This document shows, piece after piece, positions 22,420-33,953 of a DNA stretch of 34,986 nucleotides (its first letter is position 1; the number at the start of each line of letters is the position of its first letter). The notes beneath the pieces are model-generated. The model saw only the letters and a list, made by a program, of their open reading frames with translations, had not been told where the DNA came from and ran no database searches. A program made the translations under genes and the position numbers. The stretch covers positions 1-34,986 of the forward strand of contig CALCXF010000005.1 in assembly GCA_937907685.1 (NCBI GenBank). The letters run 5' to 3'. The DNA is from an uncultured Nostocoides sp. Its GTDB lineage: Bacteria > Actinomycetota > Actinomycetes > Actinomycetales > Dermatophilaceae.

Positions 22420-23664
22420 TCAGGTCTGCAGCTCGGACCGGCGCGCTTCGAGGTAACGACGTTCGGCCGGCTCGTGGGTCAGCGCCACCGCACGGTCGTA
22501 CGCCGTGGCGGCCTCGGCCGTCCGCCCCAGGCGTGACAGCAGCTCGGCGCGGGTCGCCCACGCCGGCTGGAAGCGCGTCGTGCGGGCGGCATCCGTATCG
22601 AGGAGCGCCAGCCCGGCCCCCGGTCCCTCCACCTCCGCGGTGACGGCGGCCAGGGCCGTCGCACTGCCGAGGCTGGGGGCGACGACGGCCAGTGAGCGGT
22701 GGAGGTCGAGCAGGGTGGCCCAGTCGGTGCGCCCGGTCTCCCGCCGTGCACAGTGCACGGCCTGGATGGCTGCCTCGAGCTGGTAACGCCCGACGACCCG
22801 GGCGGGATGGGCCGCCCGGAGGTGATCGTGCGCTCTGGCGATGAGGGTGGCGTCCCACGCGGCGACGTCCTGGGAGGCCAGCGGCACGAACGTCCCGTCG
22901 GCCGAGATCCGTGCGGGACGCCGCGCCGCCGAGAGCTCGACGAGCGCGGCAAGCCCCCGGACCTCGGGGTCCGCGGGCAGCAGCTCGGCCAGCACCTCGG
23001 CGAGGTGCAGCGCCTCCGGGGGGACGTTCCGGTCACCGGGGCCGGTCGACCAGTCGATGACGTATGCCGCGTAGACCGCCGCGAGCACCGCCTCCATCCG
23101 CTCCGGCACGGAGGATCGGTCGGGAAGGCGGAACGGGATGTGGTTGTCGCGGATCCGGCGCTTGGCCCGCACGAGGCGGGTGGCCATGGTCCGAGCCGGC
23201 ACCGCGTAGCTGCGAGCCACCTGCTCGGCCGTGAAGCCCAGGACGGTGTTGAGCATGAGGGGAGTGCGGTCAGCGAGCCTGATCGCCGGGTGCGCGCACA
23301 CGAGCATGAGCTCGAGCCGTCGGTCGGGCACGACATCCGGGTCCACCTCGTCCAGGTGGGCACCGCCGTGCCGCACCGGGTCGAGCGGGGTCGTGAGGCT
23401 CACCTCGGCCGACCGCCAGGCATCGCGCTGGCGGTTGCGGGCGACGGTGAGCAGCCAGGCGTCGGGGCGGTCCGGGATGCCCTGCACAGGCCAGGTCCGC
23501 AGGGCCCGTTCGAAGGCGTCGGAGAGGGCGTCCTCGGCCGCGTGGATGTCATGGGTCCCCGAGGCCAGGAGGGCCAGGAGGCGCCCGTAGCTCGTGCGCG
23601 CCGCGAGCTCGGCCCGCGCCGACGCGGCGCGGCCGAGCTGCACGGCGTCCCCGGGCTCGGTCAC
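22420..23664 (-). CDS. ECF sigma factor, ECF42-like, with C-terminal helical-repeat domain
   Basis: A 414-residue extracytoplasmic-function sigma factor. Region 2 is at about residues 23-85 (YGRLLALLASGTHDIHAAEDALSDAFERALRTWP, then PDAWLLTVARNRQRDAWR), and region 4 near 135-190 with FTAEQVARSYAVPARTMATRLVRAKRRIRD. About 220 residues follow, in a TPR-like helical pattern (MEAVLAAVYAAYVIDW, LLDLHRSLAVVAPSLGSATALAAV, ELLSRLGRTAEAATAYDRAVAL). Length, C-terminal extension and the upstream DGPF gene match the ECF42 group, in which the extension replaces an anti-sigma factor. The GTG overlaps the DGPF gene stop by 4 nt. It probably drives its own operon. Confidence 0.9.
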   Translation of the reverse strand: MTEPGDAVQLGRAASARAELAARTSYGRLLALLASGTHDIHAAEDALSDAFERALRTWPVQGIPDRPDAWLLTVARNRQRDAWRSAEVSLTTPLDPVRHGGAHLDEVDPDVVPDRRLELMLVCAHPAIRLADRTPLMLNTVLGFTAEQVARSYAVPARTMATRLVRAKRRIRDNHIPFRLPDRSSVPERMEAVLAAVYAAYVIDWSTGPGDRNVPPEALHLAEVLAELLPADPEVRGLAALVELSAARRPARISADGTFVPLASQDVAAWDATLIARAHDHLRAAHPARVVGRYQLEAAIQAVHCARRETGRTDWATLLDLHRSLAVVAPSLGSATALAAVTAEVEGPGAGLALLDTDAARTTRFQPAWATRAELLSRLGRTAEAATAYDRAVALTHEPAERRYLEARRSELQT

Positions 23665-24044
23665 AGGTCGCAGCTGGCCGTCCAGGCCCCGTCGACGAAG
23701 GAGGTCTGGCTCGCCCGTACCTCCATGACGCCGAACTGCGCACCCGGGCACTTCTCGGCCCAGCCCAGGGCGGCGTCGAGGTCGGGCACGTCGACGACGA
23801 AGACACCGGCCAGCGCCTCCTTGGTCTCGGCGAACGGACCGTCCTGGACCTCGAGGGATCCGTGCCGCAGGGTCAGCGTCGTCGCTGACTCCGTCGAGGT
23901 GAGAACCTCGGCGGCGACGAGGACACCGGCCTCTTCGAGGGCCCGGCCGTAGGCGCCGAAGGCCTCCTGTGTCTCGCGCACGAGCTCCTCCGCGATCTCG
24001 CCGGGCGCAGGTTCCCCGTAGTTCATGAGCAGCATGTAGCGCAT
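23661..24044 (-). CDS. DGPF/YCII-related protein, ECF42 partner
   Basis: A 127-residue protein of the YCII/DGPF fold (dimeric ferredoxin-like). It opens MRYMLLMNYGEPAPGE and carries the name-giving DGPF at residues 68-71 (LEVQDGPFAETKEALAGVFVVDVPDLDAALGWAEKCP). It is the gene just upstream of the ECF sigma factor, joined by a 4-nt GTGA overlap, the typical arrangement of ECF42 systems, where DGPF genes are often the main targets. Its biochemical role is unknown. SD AAGGAGAG precedes the ATG. I looked for an ECF-type promoter upstream and did not find one I trust. Confidence 0.92.
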   Translation of the reverse strand: MRYMLLMNYGEPAPGEIAEELVRETQEAFGAYGRALEEAGVLVAAEVLTSTESATTLTLRHGSLEVQDGPFAETKEALAGVFVVDVPDLDAALGWAEKCPGAQFGVMEVRASQTSFVDGAWTASCDL

Positions 24045-24178
24045 CTGACTCTCCTTCGTCCACTGGTGGTGTTCCGGGCACCGCCGGATCGGCGGGCCTC
24101 ACCCGGATGACGATCGAGCGCCGCCCGGATCGCCACCTTGTCGCGAATGCCTCGCCACCTGGACGTGGGCGCGGCCTG

Positions 24179-24490
24179 TCAGTCGGCGGGTGGAGCCGGG
24201 GGCGCGCCGTGGACGAGCGGGACGTACTCCGGGTGTCGGCGGATCCAGCCCTTGATGAAGGGGCAGAGGGGCATCACCTTGCGGGTGCCCTCGTCGAACA
24301 CCTCGTCGAGCGCGTGCCTGGCGAGGGCGGTGCCGACCCCCTGGCCCTCGAACGACGCGTTCACCTCCGTGTGGGTGAAGATCACGAGCTCGTCGGTCTG
24401 CCGGTACTCCGCGAAGCCGGCCAGGGCACCGTCGACCCTGGCCTCCCAGCGGTGCTCGTCCTCGTTGCGGGTCACGACCACGTCGGTCAC
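24179..24490 (-). CDS. GNAT-like N-acetyltransferase (small, YidJ/Gtt1-like)
   Basis: A 103-residue protein of the compact acetyltransferase type (GNAT fold, COG2388-like). Seen: HRWEARVDGALAGFAEYRQTDELVIFTHTEVNASFEGQGVGTALARHALDEV, where EGQGVGTAL is the acetyl-CoA pyrophosphate loop, then RKVMPLCPFIKGWIRRHPEY, which is the family's second signature. Substrate unknown. It starts at a GTG with GGAGGTGG upstream; a possible hairpin covers part of that ribosome site. The 134 nt between this gene and the DGPF gene (24045-24178) hold nothing I can support. Confidence 0.88.
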   Translation of the reverse strand: MTDVVVTRNEDEHRWEARVDGALAGFAEYRQTDELVIFTHTEVNASFEGQGVGTALARHALDEVFDEGTRKVMPLCPFIKGWIRRHPEYVPLVHGAPPAPPAD

Positions 24491-24502
24491 GGGGAACCAC
24501 CT

Positions 24503-24526
24503 CCTGGGAGCAGCCTCTCACCCAGG
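24503..24526 (-). promoter_or_regulatory. Hairpin touching the GNAT ribosome-binding site
   Basis: CCTGGG and CCCAGG, 12 nt apart, on the minus-strand mRNA. The 3' arm ends in the AGG that begins the AGGAGG ribosome site, so folding could reduce translation. Weak evidence: 6-bp stem only. Confidence 0.25.
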
Positions 24527-24633
24527 ACCTGGACCTCCGATCAGTCCCGCGCGCCGTCCCGCCCGCCGGCACGACGCACCGGAGCACGGGGCGGCATCTC
24601 GCCATGCGGCAGACGGCGTCCGAGCACCGGCTC

Positions 24634-24639
24634 TACGCT
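24634..24639 (+). promoter_or_regulatory. Possible -10 for alpha/beta-hydrolase gene
   Basis: TACGCT, which would give a leader of about 75 nt carrying the GAGGA ribosome site before the GTG at 24721. An ATG start at 24604 would lie upstream of it, so this argues for the GTG. Confidence 0.3.
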
Positions 24640-24720
24640 GGAGGTGTCGGCGTCGTAGGCCCCGCACGCTCCGGGGCCGTGGCGGCGCCTGCCCCTGTCG
24701 CCCCGCACCGAGGACCGTCC

Positions 24721-26430
24721 GTGACCGTTGCCTTCGTCGAGTCGGCCGCCCTGCGCGTGCGCGAGAGCCCGTGGGTGCCGTCGATCGGCCGGCCCGAGAC
24801 CGTTCTCGACCGCGTGGTCTCCGGTGTCGGCACGACGTTCGCCACCTGGGCCTTCGCGGCATCACTTCTGCCGTCCCTGCTCCCTCGCACGGCCTGGCTC
24901 CAGGGAATCGTCTCCGGGGTGACCGTGGCGGTGGGGTACGGCATCGGCGCCGGCGCGCACGGACTCTGGACCTACCTCGGCATCCCGGGTGTGCGTGGCC
25001 GCCCGCGCAGCGTTCTCCTGACGGGGCTCGTTGGCCTCGGCCTGGTCGCCGCCGTCCTGTCGGGGTGGCGCCTGGTGGGCTGGCAGAACGAGATCCGGGA
25101 CATGTTCGGGATGCCGCCGACGTCGCCGATGATCTGGCCGGTCATCGTGCTCGTGACCGTTCTCATCGCCGCGACCGGCGTGCTGCTGGCACGCCTGCTA
25201 CGGCTCGGCACCCGGACCGCCGTCTCGTGGCTCGCACGACACCTGCCGCCTCGACTGGCGGTGGTGCTCGGCGTCGGGGTGCTTGGCGTCCTGTGCTGGG
25301 GGCTGTGGACCGGCGTCATCGTGCAGGGCTTCTTCGCGGGCGCCAATGCCATCTTCGCCGCCCAGGACCGAACCGGCAGCGAGAGCACTGACCGGCCGAC
25401 GGCGCCGGAGCGTTCCGGCACGGCCGGCTCGCTCTCCCGGTGGGAGGATCTCGGGAGCTACGGCCGTCGCTTCGTCCATGGGGGCCCGACCATCGCGGAC
25501 CTGCAGGCGGTCAACGGCCCGGGAGCCCGGATGCCGATCCGCGTGTACGCCGGCCTCAAGAGCGCCGCCACCGCGCAGGGCCGGGCAGAGCTCGTGTTGG
25601 CCGAGCTGGAGCGCACGGGCGCCTTCGACCGCGAGGTCCTCGTCGTCGCCACGACGACCGGGATGGGCTTCCTCGACCCGCGTGGCACCGATCCGCTGGA
25701 GTACCTGTGGAACGGCGACACCGCGATCGCCGGAGTCCAGTACTCGCACCTGCCGAGCTGGATCTCGCTCCTCGCCGACCAGGAGGCGGTCGTCGAGACG
25801 TCGCGGGCGGTCTTCGAGACGGTCCGTGCGCGATGGGCCGAGCTTCCCGAGGACGACCGGCCGGCCCTCTACCTCTACGGCCTGTCCCTGGGGTCCATGG
25901 GCGTCGAGAGCGTCCTCTCCTCCGTGAGCATCGTCAACGAACCGGTCGATGGGGCGCTCATGGTCGGCCCGCCCTTCCTGAGCGCGATGCACAGCCGTCT
26001 GGAGGCTGGCCGGGACGGCGGCAGCCCGGCATCCCTGCCGGTGTACGAGGACGGTCGGACGGTGCGGTTCACCGACGAGCGGGGCGGACTCGAGCGGGGA
26101 GGCGCGACGTGGGGGCCGACCCGGCTCGCGTACCTCCAGCACGCCTCCGACCCGGTGGTCTTCTTCTCGACGAACCTCGCCTTCGACGAGCCGGAGTGGC
26201 TCGCCGACGGCCAACGTGGCGCTGACGTCTCGCCGGCGATGGGGTGGTTCCCGGTGCTGACGATGTGGCAGGTGCTCGTGGACCTGCCGAGCGCCGGTGT
26301 GATGCCGGACGGCTACGGCCACATGTACTCCTCTACCGCGAACCTCCGGGCCTGGGCCGCGGTGACGCGGGCACCTGGCTGGACCCCTGCCCGCGAGGCC
26401 GCGATCTCGGCAGCACTGGCCCCCAGCTGA
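24721..26430 (+). CDS. Membrane-anchored alpha/beta-hydrolase (DUF2319/Abhydrolase_9 type)
   Basis: A 569-residue protein with an N-terminal membrane domain of about five helices (about residues 35-55, 58-75, 95-115, 138-160 and 175-205) followed by a large alpha/beta-hydrolase domain. The hydrolase part has RMPIRVYAGLKSA, LVVATTTGMGFLDP and the nucleophile elbow YGLSLGSMG with Ser389, then FFSTNLAFDEPEW and a late GHMYSSTANLRAW with a possible catalytic His. This layout is the actinobacterial Abhydrolase_9 family, whose substrates are unknown; an esterase acting at the membrane is likely. I choose the GTG at 24721, with GAGGA upstream, over the ATG at 24604. The DUF2510 gene follows after 41 nt. 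Confidence 0.85.
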   Translation: MTVAFVESAALRVRESPWVPSIGRPETVLDRVVSGVGTTFATWAFAASLLPSLLPRTAWLQGIVSGVTVAVGYGIGAGAHGLWTYLGIPGVRGRPRSVLLTGLVGLGLVAAVLSGWRLVGWQNEIRDMFGMPPTSPMIWPVIVLVTVLIAATGVLLARLLRLGTRTAVSWLARHLPPRLAVVLGVGVLGVLCWGLWTGVIVQGFFAGANAIFAAQDRTGSESTDRPTAPERSGTAGSLSRWEDLGSYGRRFVHGGPTIADLQAVNGPGARMPIRVYAGLKSAATAQGRAELVLAELERTGAFDREVLVVATTTGMGFLDPRGTDPLEYLWNGDTAIAGVQYSHLPSWISLLADQEAVVETSRAVFETVRARWAELPEDDRPALYLYGLSLGSMGVESVLSSVSIVNEPVDGALMVGPPFLSAMHSRLEAGRDGGSPASLPVYEDGRTVRFTDERGGLERGGATWGPTRLAYLQHASDPVVFFSTNLAFDEPEWLADGQRGADVSPAMGWFPVLTMWQVLVDLPSAGVMPDGYGHMYSSTANLRAWAAVTRAPGWTPAREAAISAALAPS

Positions 26431-26471
26431 CCGAGGACTACGCTGCCGCGCAGGACGATCGAGGAGGACGC

Positions 26472-27413
26472 ATGTCGGCACCTGCGGGATGGCACCTGCA
26501 ACCGGACGGGCGGGAGCGCTACTGGGACGGGGCCCAGTGGACCGAGCAGTTCCGGGTGCCCGCGCCGACCGAGCCCATGGACCCGACAGCGCCGCCGCCC
26601 CCGTCGTCGTGGACCCCGACGGTGGACGAGACCCAGGTACTCGACGTGTCGGGCACCCAGGCGATGCCGCAGGCCCAGCCCATCCCACCCTCGTCGCCCG
26701 GCTCCACGGCAGTGCCCGGGGCGTACGGCAGCGCCGAGCCCACGGCATACGCGAGCCCGGAGCCCTCGGCTCACCCGGCCCCGCCGCAGTACTCCTACCC
26801 GTCCGGTGCCGGGGGCCTCCCGCCGGCCGGACCGCCCGGCTCCGGGTACGGCACCCCTGGGGGGCAGTGGCAGGCGCCGCCACGGTCGGGCACCAGCGGA
26901 CTCGCCAAGGGCTGCCTCGTCGCCGCCCTCGGCGTCGTCCTCCTCCTCGGCATCGCCGTCGTGGCCGGCATCTTCTTCATCTCCCGGGCCGCGGAGGAGG
27001 TCGTCGACAACCTCCCGTCCACCTTCCCCACCGAGCTCCCGAGCGGCCTTCCCACCGAGCTGCCCACCGACCTGCCGAGCGGAGTGCCGACGGAAGGGCT
27101 GGGCAACCGGATCGAGATCGCGGTCGGGAACGGCTTCGAGCTGCCGCGCGCGGTCGTCCAGGACGGCTGGAGGCTGGAGGCACAGGGAGGGGGAGTTCCG
27201 ATCGTCCAGGTCAGGGGCATGCGCGCCACCCTCGAGGACGGCGACGGCTTCCCCGTGCTGTTCACGATGTCGGTGCCCGGTGACGGTGGCGACGTGGAGA
27301 CGGTGTGCACCGCCACGGCCGGCTCATCGGGGGCGACGGTCGACGTGTCCTGTGTGCCGTTCTTCGGGGACGTCTCGGACGCAACGCGGGCGACCGTCAC
27401 TGCCACGCTGTGA
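26472..27413 (+). CDS. DUF2510 membrane protein with Pro-rich linker
   Basis: A 313-residue actinobacterial protein. The DUF2510 (SPOR-like, Trp-rich) domain fills about residues 4-28 (PAGWHLQPDGRERYWDGAQWTEQF). A long Pro/Ser/Ala-rich linker follows (30-145), one transmembrane helix (148-171), then a short repeat of four-residue units of the type LPTE/LPSG (180-208) and a beta-rich outer domain (about 211-313) with two cysteines (CTATAG and VSCVPFF) that may form a disulfide. Topology is probably N-inside. Function unknown. A strong GAGGAGG precedes the ATG. It follows the alpha/beta-hydrolase closely and is probably co-transcribed. Confidence 0.82.
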   Translation: MSAPAGWHLQPDGRERYWDGAQWTEQFRVPAPTEPMDPTAPPPPSSWTPTVDETQVLDVSGTQAMPQAQPIPPSSPGSTAVPGAYGSAEPTAYASPEPSAHPAPPQYSYPSGAGGLPPAGPPGSGYGTPGGQWQAPPRSGTSGLAKGCLVAALGVVLLLGIAVVAGIFFISRAAEEVVDNLPSTFPTELPSGLPTELPTDLPSGVPTEGLGNRIEIAVGNGFELPRAVVQDGWRLEAQGGGVPIVQVRGMRATLEDGDGFPVLFTMSVPGDGGDVETVCTATAGSSGATVDVSCVPFFGDVSDATRATVTATL

Positions 27414-27423
27414 GCGACGCCGG

Positions 27424-27437
27424 ACCCGAACGGGTCA
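27424..27437. terminator. Hairpin between convergent DUF2510 and serine hydrolase genes
   Basis: GACCC-GAAC-GGGTC, a 5-bp stem with tetraloop, 10 nt past the DUF2510 stop and overlapping the stop of the convergent gene. A second overlapping stem (CGCCGG 27419-27424 with CCGGCG 27443-27448) is possible. Confidence 0.4.
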
Positions 27438-28784
27438 GCCGCCGGCGCCCTGGCGGACGAGGTCCGCGACGAGCTCGACGGTTCGCAGGTCCTCCGCCTC
27501 GACCTCCGGGCTGAAGCCGAGCCTGGCGACGACCAGCCGGGCCGACGGCACCACGTACAGACGTTGGCCGTCGTGGCCGGACGCCCAGTAGGTGTCCTCC
27601 GGCAGCGCCGGGTCGACGAGCGAGCCGTCGGCCTGCCGGTTGACCCACCACCCGGCTGCGTACCCGCGCTCCTCCGACCGGGCGACCTTCGTGGGCGTCG
27701 TCGACCGCAGCATCCACCCCTCGGGCAGGAGGCGGTCACCGGCCCACACCCCGTCCTGGAGTGCGAACTGGCCGATCGCCGCCCACTCCCGTGGGGTGGC
27801 CCAGAGGTAGGAGCTGCACACCGGCGTGCCGGTGGGGTCGGCCTCCCAGGTCGCCGACGCCAGCCCGAGGGGGGCCAGCAGCTGCTGGCGTGGCAGGTCG
27901 GCGTCGGGGGCGTCGGCGAGGTCGGTGAGGACGCTGCAGAGGATGTTCGTCGAGCCGCCGGAGTACTGCTGGTAGGCGCCCGGCGGATGGGCGACGGACA
28001 GGCCGGCGGCATACCCGGCCATGTCCTCCTCGGCGTAGAGCATCCGCGTGATGGGAGTGCCGAGGGCGTAGGTCTCGTCCCAGGTGAGCCCGCTCGTCAT
28101 CCGCATGAGCTGGTCGACGCTGATGGCGCGCTTCGCGTCCGTCCACTCCGGCCTCAGCCCGGTGTCCTCCACGGCGACGCGGTCCTGGAGGACGAGCCGG
28201 CCGACGAGCAGGTTGGTCACGCTCTTGGCCATCGACCACCCGAGCTGCGGCGTCTCGGCCGTGAAGCCGTCGGCGTAGCGCTCCGCGACGAGCTGTCCCT
28301 CGCGCAGGACGACGATCCCGCGTGTGCCGAGGGCTTCGGCGCGCGATGACGGGAGGTCGTCACCGAACGCCCGGGCGACGGCGGCGTCCACCTCCGGAAC
28401 CACCTCGGGCACGGGCGCCTCGGACAGCGGGTTGAGGTCGGCCGTGATCTTCGTCGCCGAACCGAGCGAGGGCCTCTCCTTGGCGACCGTGCATCCGAAA
28501 CCGGATGTGTACCACGCCTTCTGCGTCGACAGCGTGAAGAGGATCTGCGACGTGCTCGACCGGCCGGCCTCGTTGACGTAGCCCGTGATCAGGGGGACGA
28601 GGGGGTTGGACGGCAGGTCGGTGTCCGGGTCGTCCCGGCCCGCGACGAGGGTCACGGAGCACGAGTTCTTCGCGGCGTAGCCCGTGCCCGTCTCGAGGAG
28701 GGGGCGGGCGTAGAAGTAGCCGCCGACTCCCGCGCCCACGAGCAGGACGAGGAGCACCGCCAGGACACGGAGGAACACACGCAT
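27435..28784 (-). CDS. Exported class-C beta-lactamase-fold serine hydrolase
   Basis: A 449-residue protein with an N-terminal signal anchor (MRVFLRVLAVLLVLLVGAGVGGYFY) and a serine beta-lactamase/penicillin-binding-protein fold outside the membrane. Active-site elements: SMAK (Ser184-Lys187, SxxK), YSG (Tyr274-Ser-Gly276, in place of YxN) and HDG (404-406, in place of KTG). This set is typical of class-C-like esterases and peptidases rather than true beta-lactamases. Four cysteines may form disulfides. The first 130 residues before the catalytic domain are family-specific. The ATG at 28784 follows a TACCGT -10 element by 7 nt and has no SD, so it is probably leaderless. Confidence 0.88.
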   Translation of the reverse strand: MRVFLRVLAVLLVLLVGAGVGGYFYARPLLETGTGYAAKNSCSVTLVAGRDDPDTDLPSNPLVPLITGYVNEAGRSSTSQILFTLSTQKAWYTSGFGCTVAKERPSLGSATKITADLNPLSEAPVPEVVPEVDAAVARAFGDDLPSSRAEALGTRGIVVLREGQLVAERYADGFTAETPQLGWSMAKSVTNLLVGRLVLQDRVAVEDTGLRPEWTDAKRAISVDQLMRMTSGLTWDETYALGTPITRMLYAEEDMAGYAAGLSVAHPPGAYQQYSGGSTNILCSVLTDLADAPDADLPRQQLLAPLGLASATWEADPTGTPVCSSYLWATPREWAAIGQFALQDGVWAGDRLLPEGWMLRSTTPTKVARSEERGYAAGWWVNRQADGSLVDPALPEDTYWASGHDGQRLYVVPSARLVVARLGFSPEVEAEDLRTVELVADLVRQGAGG

Positions 28785-28791
28785 GGGCCGG

Positions 28792-28797
28792 ACGGTA
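28792..28797 (-). promoter_or_regulatory. -10 element, leaderless serine hydrolase gene
   Basis: Minus-strand TACCGT, 7 nt before the ATG at 28784. Confidence 0.45.
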
Positions 28798-28813
28798 CCT
28801 GCCCGGGGCGTCC

Positions 28814-29533
28814 CTAGGCGTCGGCCCGGCTCTCGAGGGGGAGGATGACGGCGCGTGCCACCTCGATCTCCGGTATGCCTGCGCGTCCCGCCGCCTGGGC
28901 CAGGACACCTCGGGCGGTGTCCTCGTCGACACCGCGCTCGGCCATGACCACGCCGGCGGCCTGGTCGAGCACCGCCCGGTCCTCGATGTGCTGTGGCGCC
29001 TGCCGCGCGGCGTTGCGGGTGGAGAACTCGAGGTCGGCGTCCCGGACGGCGCCGGGAGCCCAGGCTCCCATGATGGCGGCGAGGGCCTCGTGGTGGCCGT
29101 CGAACGCATCCGGCGCGGAGGAGTAGAGGTTGACGCCACCGGTGACCTTGCCGTCGGTGTGGATGGGCATCGACAACGTGCTGAGGACGCCGTGTGCCGC
29201 ACTGACGCGCGCGAACGCCGCCCAGCGCTCCTCACCGAGGAGTCCGGCCTCCTGCTGACCGCCGGCGAGCGTGACGTCGTCGTCGACCGCGTCGACGCAG
29301 GGGCCTCCGACCGCGTACTGGACACCGTCCAGTGTGGCGATCTGCGGCGAGCTCGAGACCATCGTGAAGGTCAGCCCCTCGTGCACGAGCGACACGCTCA
29401 AGCCGACGCAGGTGGGGACGACCTTCTCGACGAGGCGGGCGGCCCGCGTCAGTTCGTCGACGAGGTCGTGCTCAGACCATGCTCCGATGCTTCGCAGGGC
29501 GTCGTGGGTCTCGGGCAACGGCTCCAGGCCCAT
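28814..29533 (-). CDS. GAF-ANTAR regulator
   Basis: A 239-residue signalling protein: a GAF sensor domain (about residues 20-165, with TCVGLSVSLVHEGLTFTMVSSS, VQYAVGGPCVDAV and LSTLSMPIHTDGKVTGGVNLYSS) and a C-terminal ANTAR RNA-binding domain (about 180-232, IEDRAVLDQAAGVVMAERGVDEDTARGVLAQAAGRAGI). ANTAR proteins bind paired hexaloop RNA hairpins and stop transcription termination. The acidic and aromatic positions of the first ANTAR helix pair are kept. SD AAGGAGAG precedes the ATG. Upstream lies a weak sigma-B-type promoter, and the gene follows a damaged GAF copy. Its RNA target was not found here. Confidence 0.9.
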   Translation of the reverse strand: MGLEPLPETHDALRSIGAWSEHDLVDELTRAARLVEKVVPTCVGLSVSLVHEGLTFTMVSSSPQIATLDGVQYAVGGPCVDAVDDDVTLAGGQQEAGLLGEERWAAFARVSAAHGVLSTLSMPIHTDGKVTGGVNLYSSAPDAFDGHHEALAAIMGAWAPGAVRDADLEFSTRNAARQAPQHIEDRAVLDQAAGVVMAERGVDEDTARGVLAQAAGRAGIPEIEVARAVILPLESRADA

Positions 29534-29577
29534 CTGCTCTCCTTGTCCTCTTCTCGTCCTCTCCATGTCACCCGTCC

Positions 29578-29602
29578 TTGCCCGCACGCTCGCGGGCCAA
29601 AC
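29578..29602 (-). promoter_or_regulatory. Weak sigma-B-type promoter candidate for GAF-ANTAR gene
   Basis: GTTT (29602-29599), 15-nt spacer, GGGCAA (29583-29578). The spacing equals that of the better site at 33928-33952, but the -10 has two mismatches to GGGTAT. A 6-bp hairpin (GCCCGC/GCGGGC, 29580-29597) overlaps it. Confidence 0.3.
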
Positions 29603-29712
29603 CTCGTCGGGATCAGGCATGACCCGGAGGCGGGGAGAACCACAGCCCTCAGGGTCGACCCGGTCCGAAGAGTTGTTCAGCCCGGCGGGGGCGTCGCTCC
29701 TGTCGAGGAGGT

Positions 29713-33843
<4,131 letters not shown>

Positions 33844-33927
33844 GAGGTCCTCTCGGTCGGCCAGCCACCGGTCTCGACGAAACGCCGTGCTGGAGGTGGC
33901 TGCTGATCCAACCAAGGGGTCCGGGTC

Positions 33928-33952
33928 CTACCCGGTCGAAGCTCTGACAAAC
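33928..33952 (-). promoter_or_regulatory. Sigma-B/F-type promoter for glycan operon
   Basis: GTTT (33952-33949), 15-nt spacer, GGGTAG (33933-33928), a close match to the GTTT-N14-16-GGGTAT pattern of sigma-B/F-type factors. The -35 starts 1 nt after the sigma gene's stop. Transcription would start near 33918. A small hairpin (CCGGGT/ACCCGG, 33921-33935) overlaps the -10. Confidence 0.6.
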
Positions 33953-33953
33953 G

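Noticed and set aside
29580-29597. Hexaloop hairpin in front of the GAF-ANTAR gene as an ANTAR RNA target
   Set aside because: The loop has six bases but lacks the A1 and G4 residues expected in ANTAR targets, and no second hexaloop follows.
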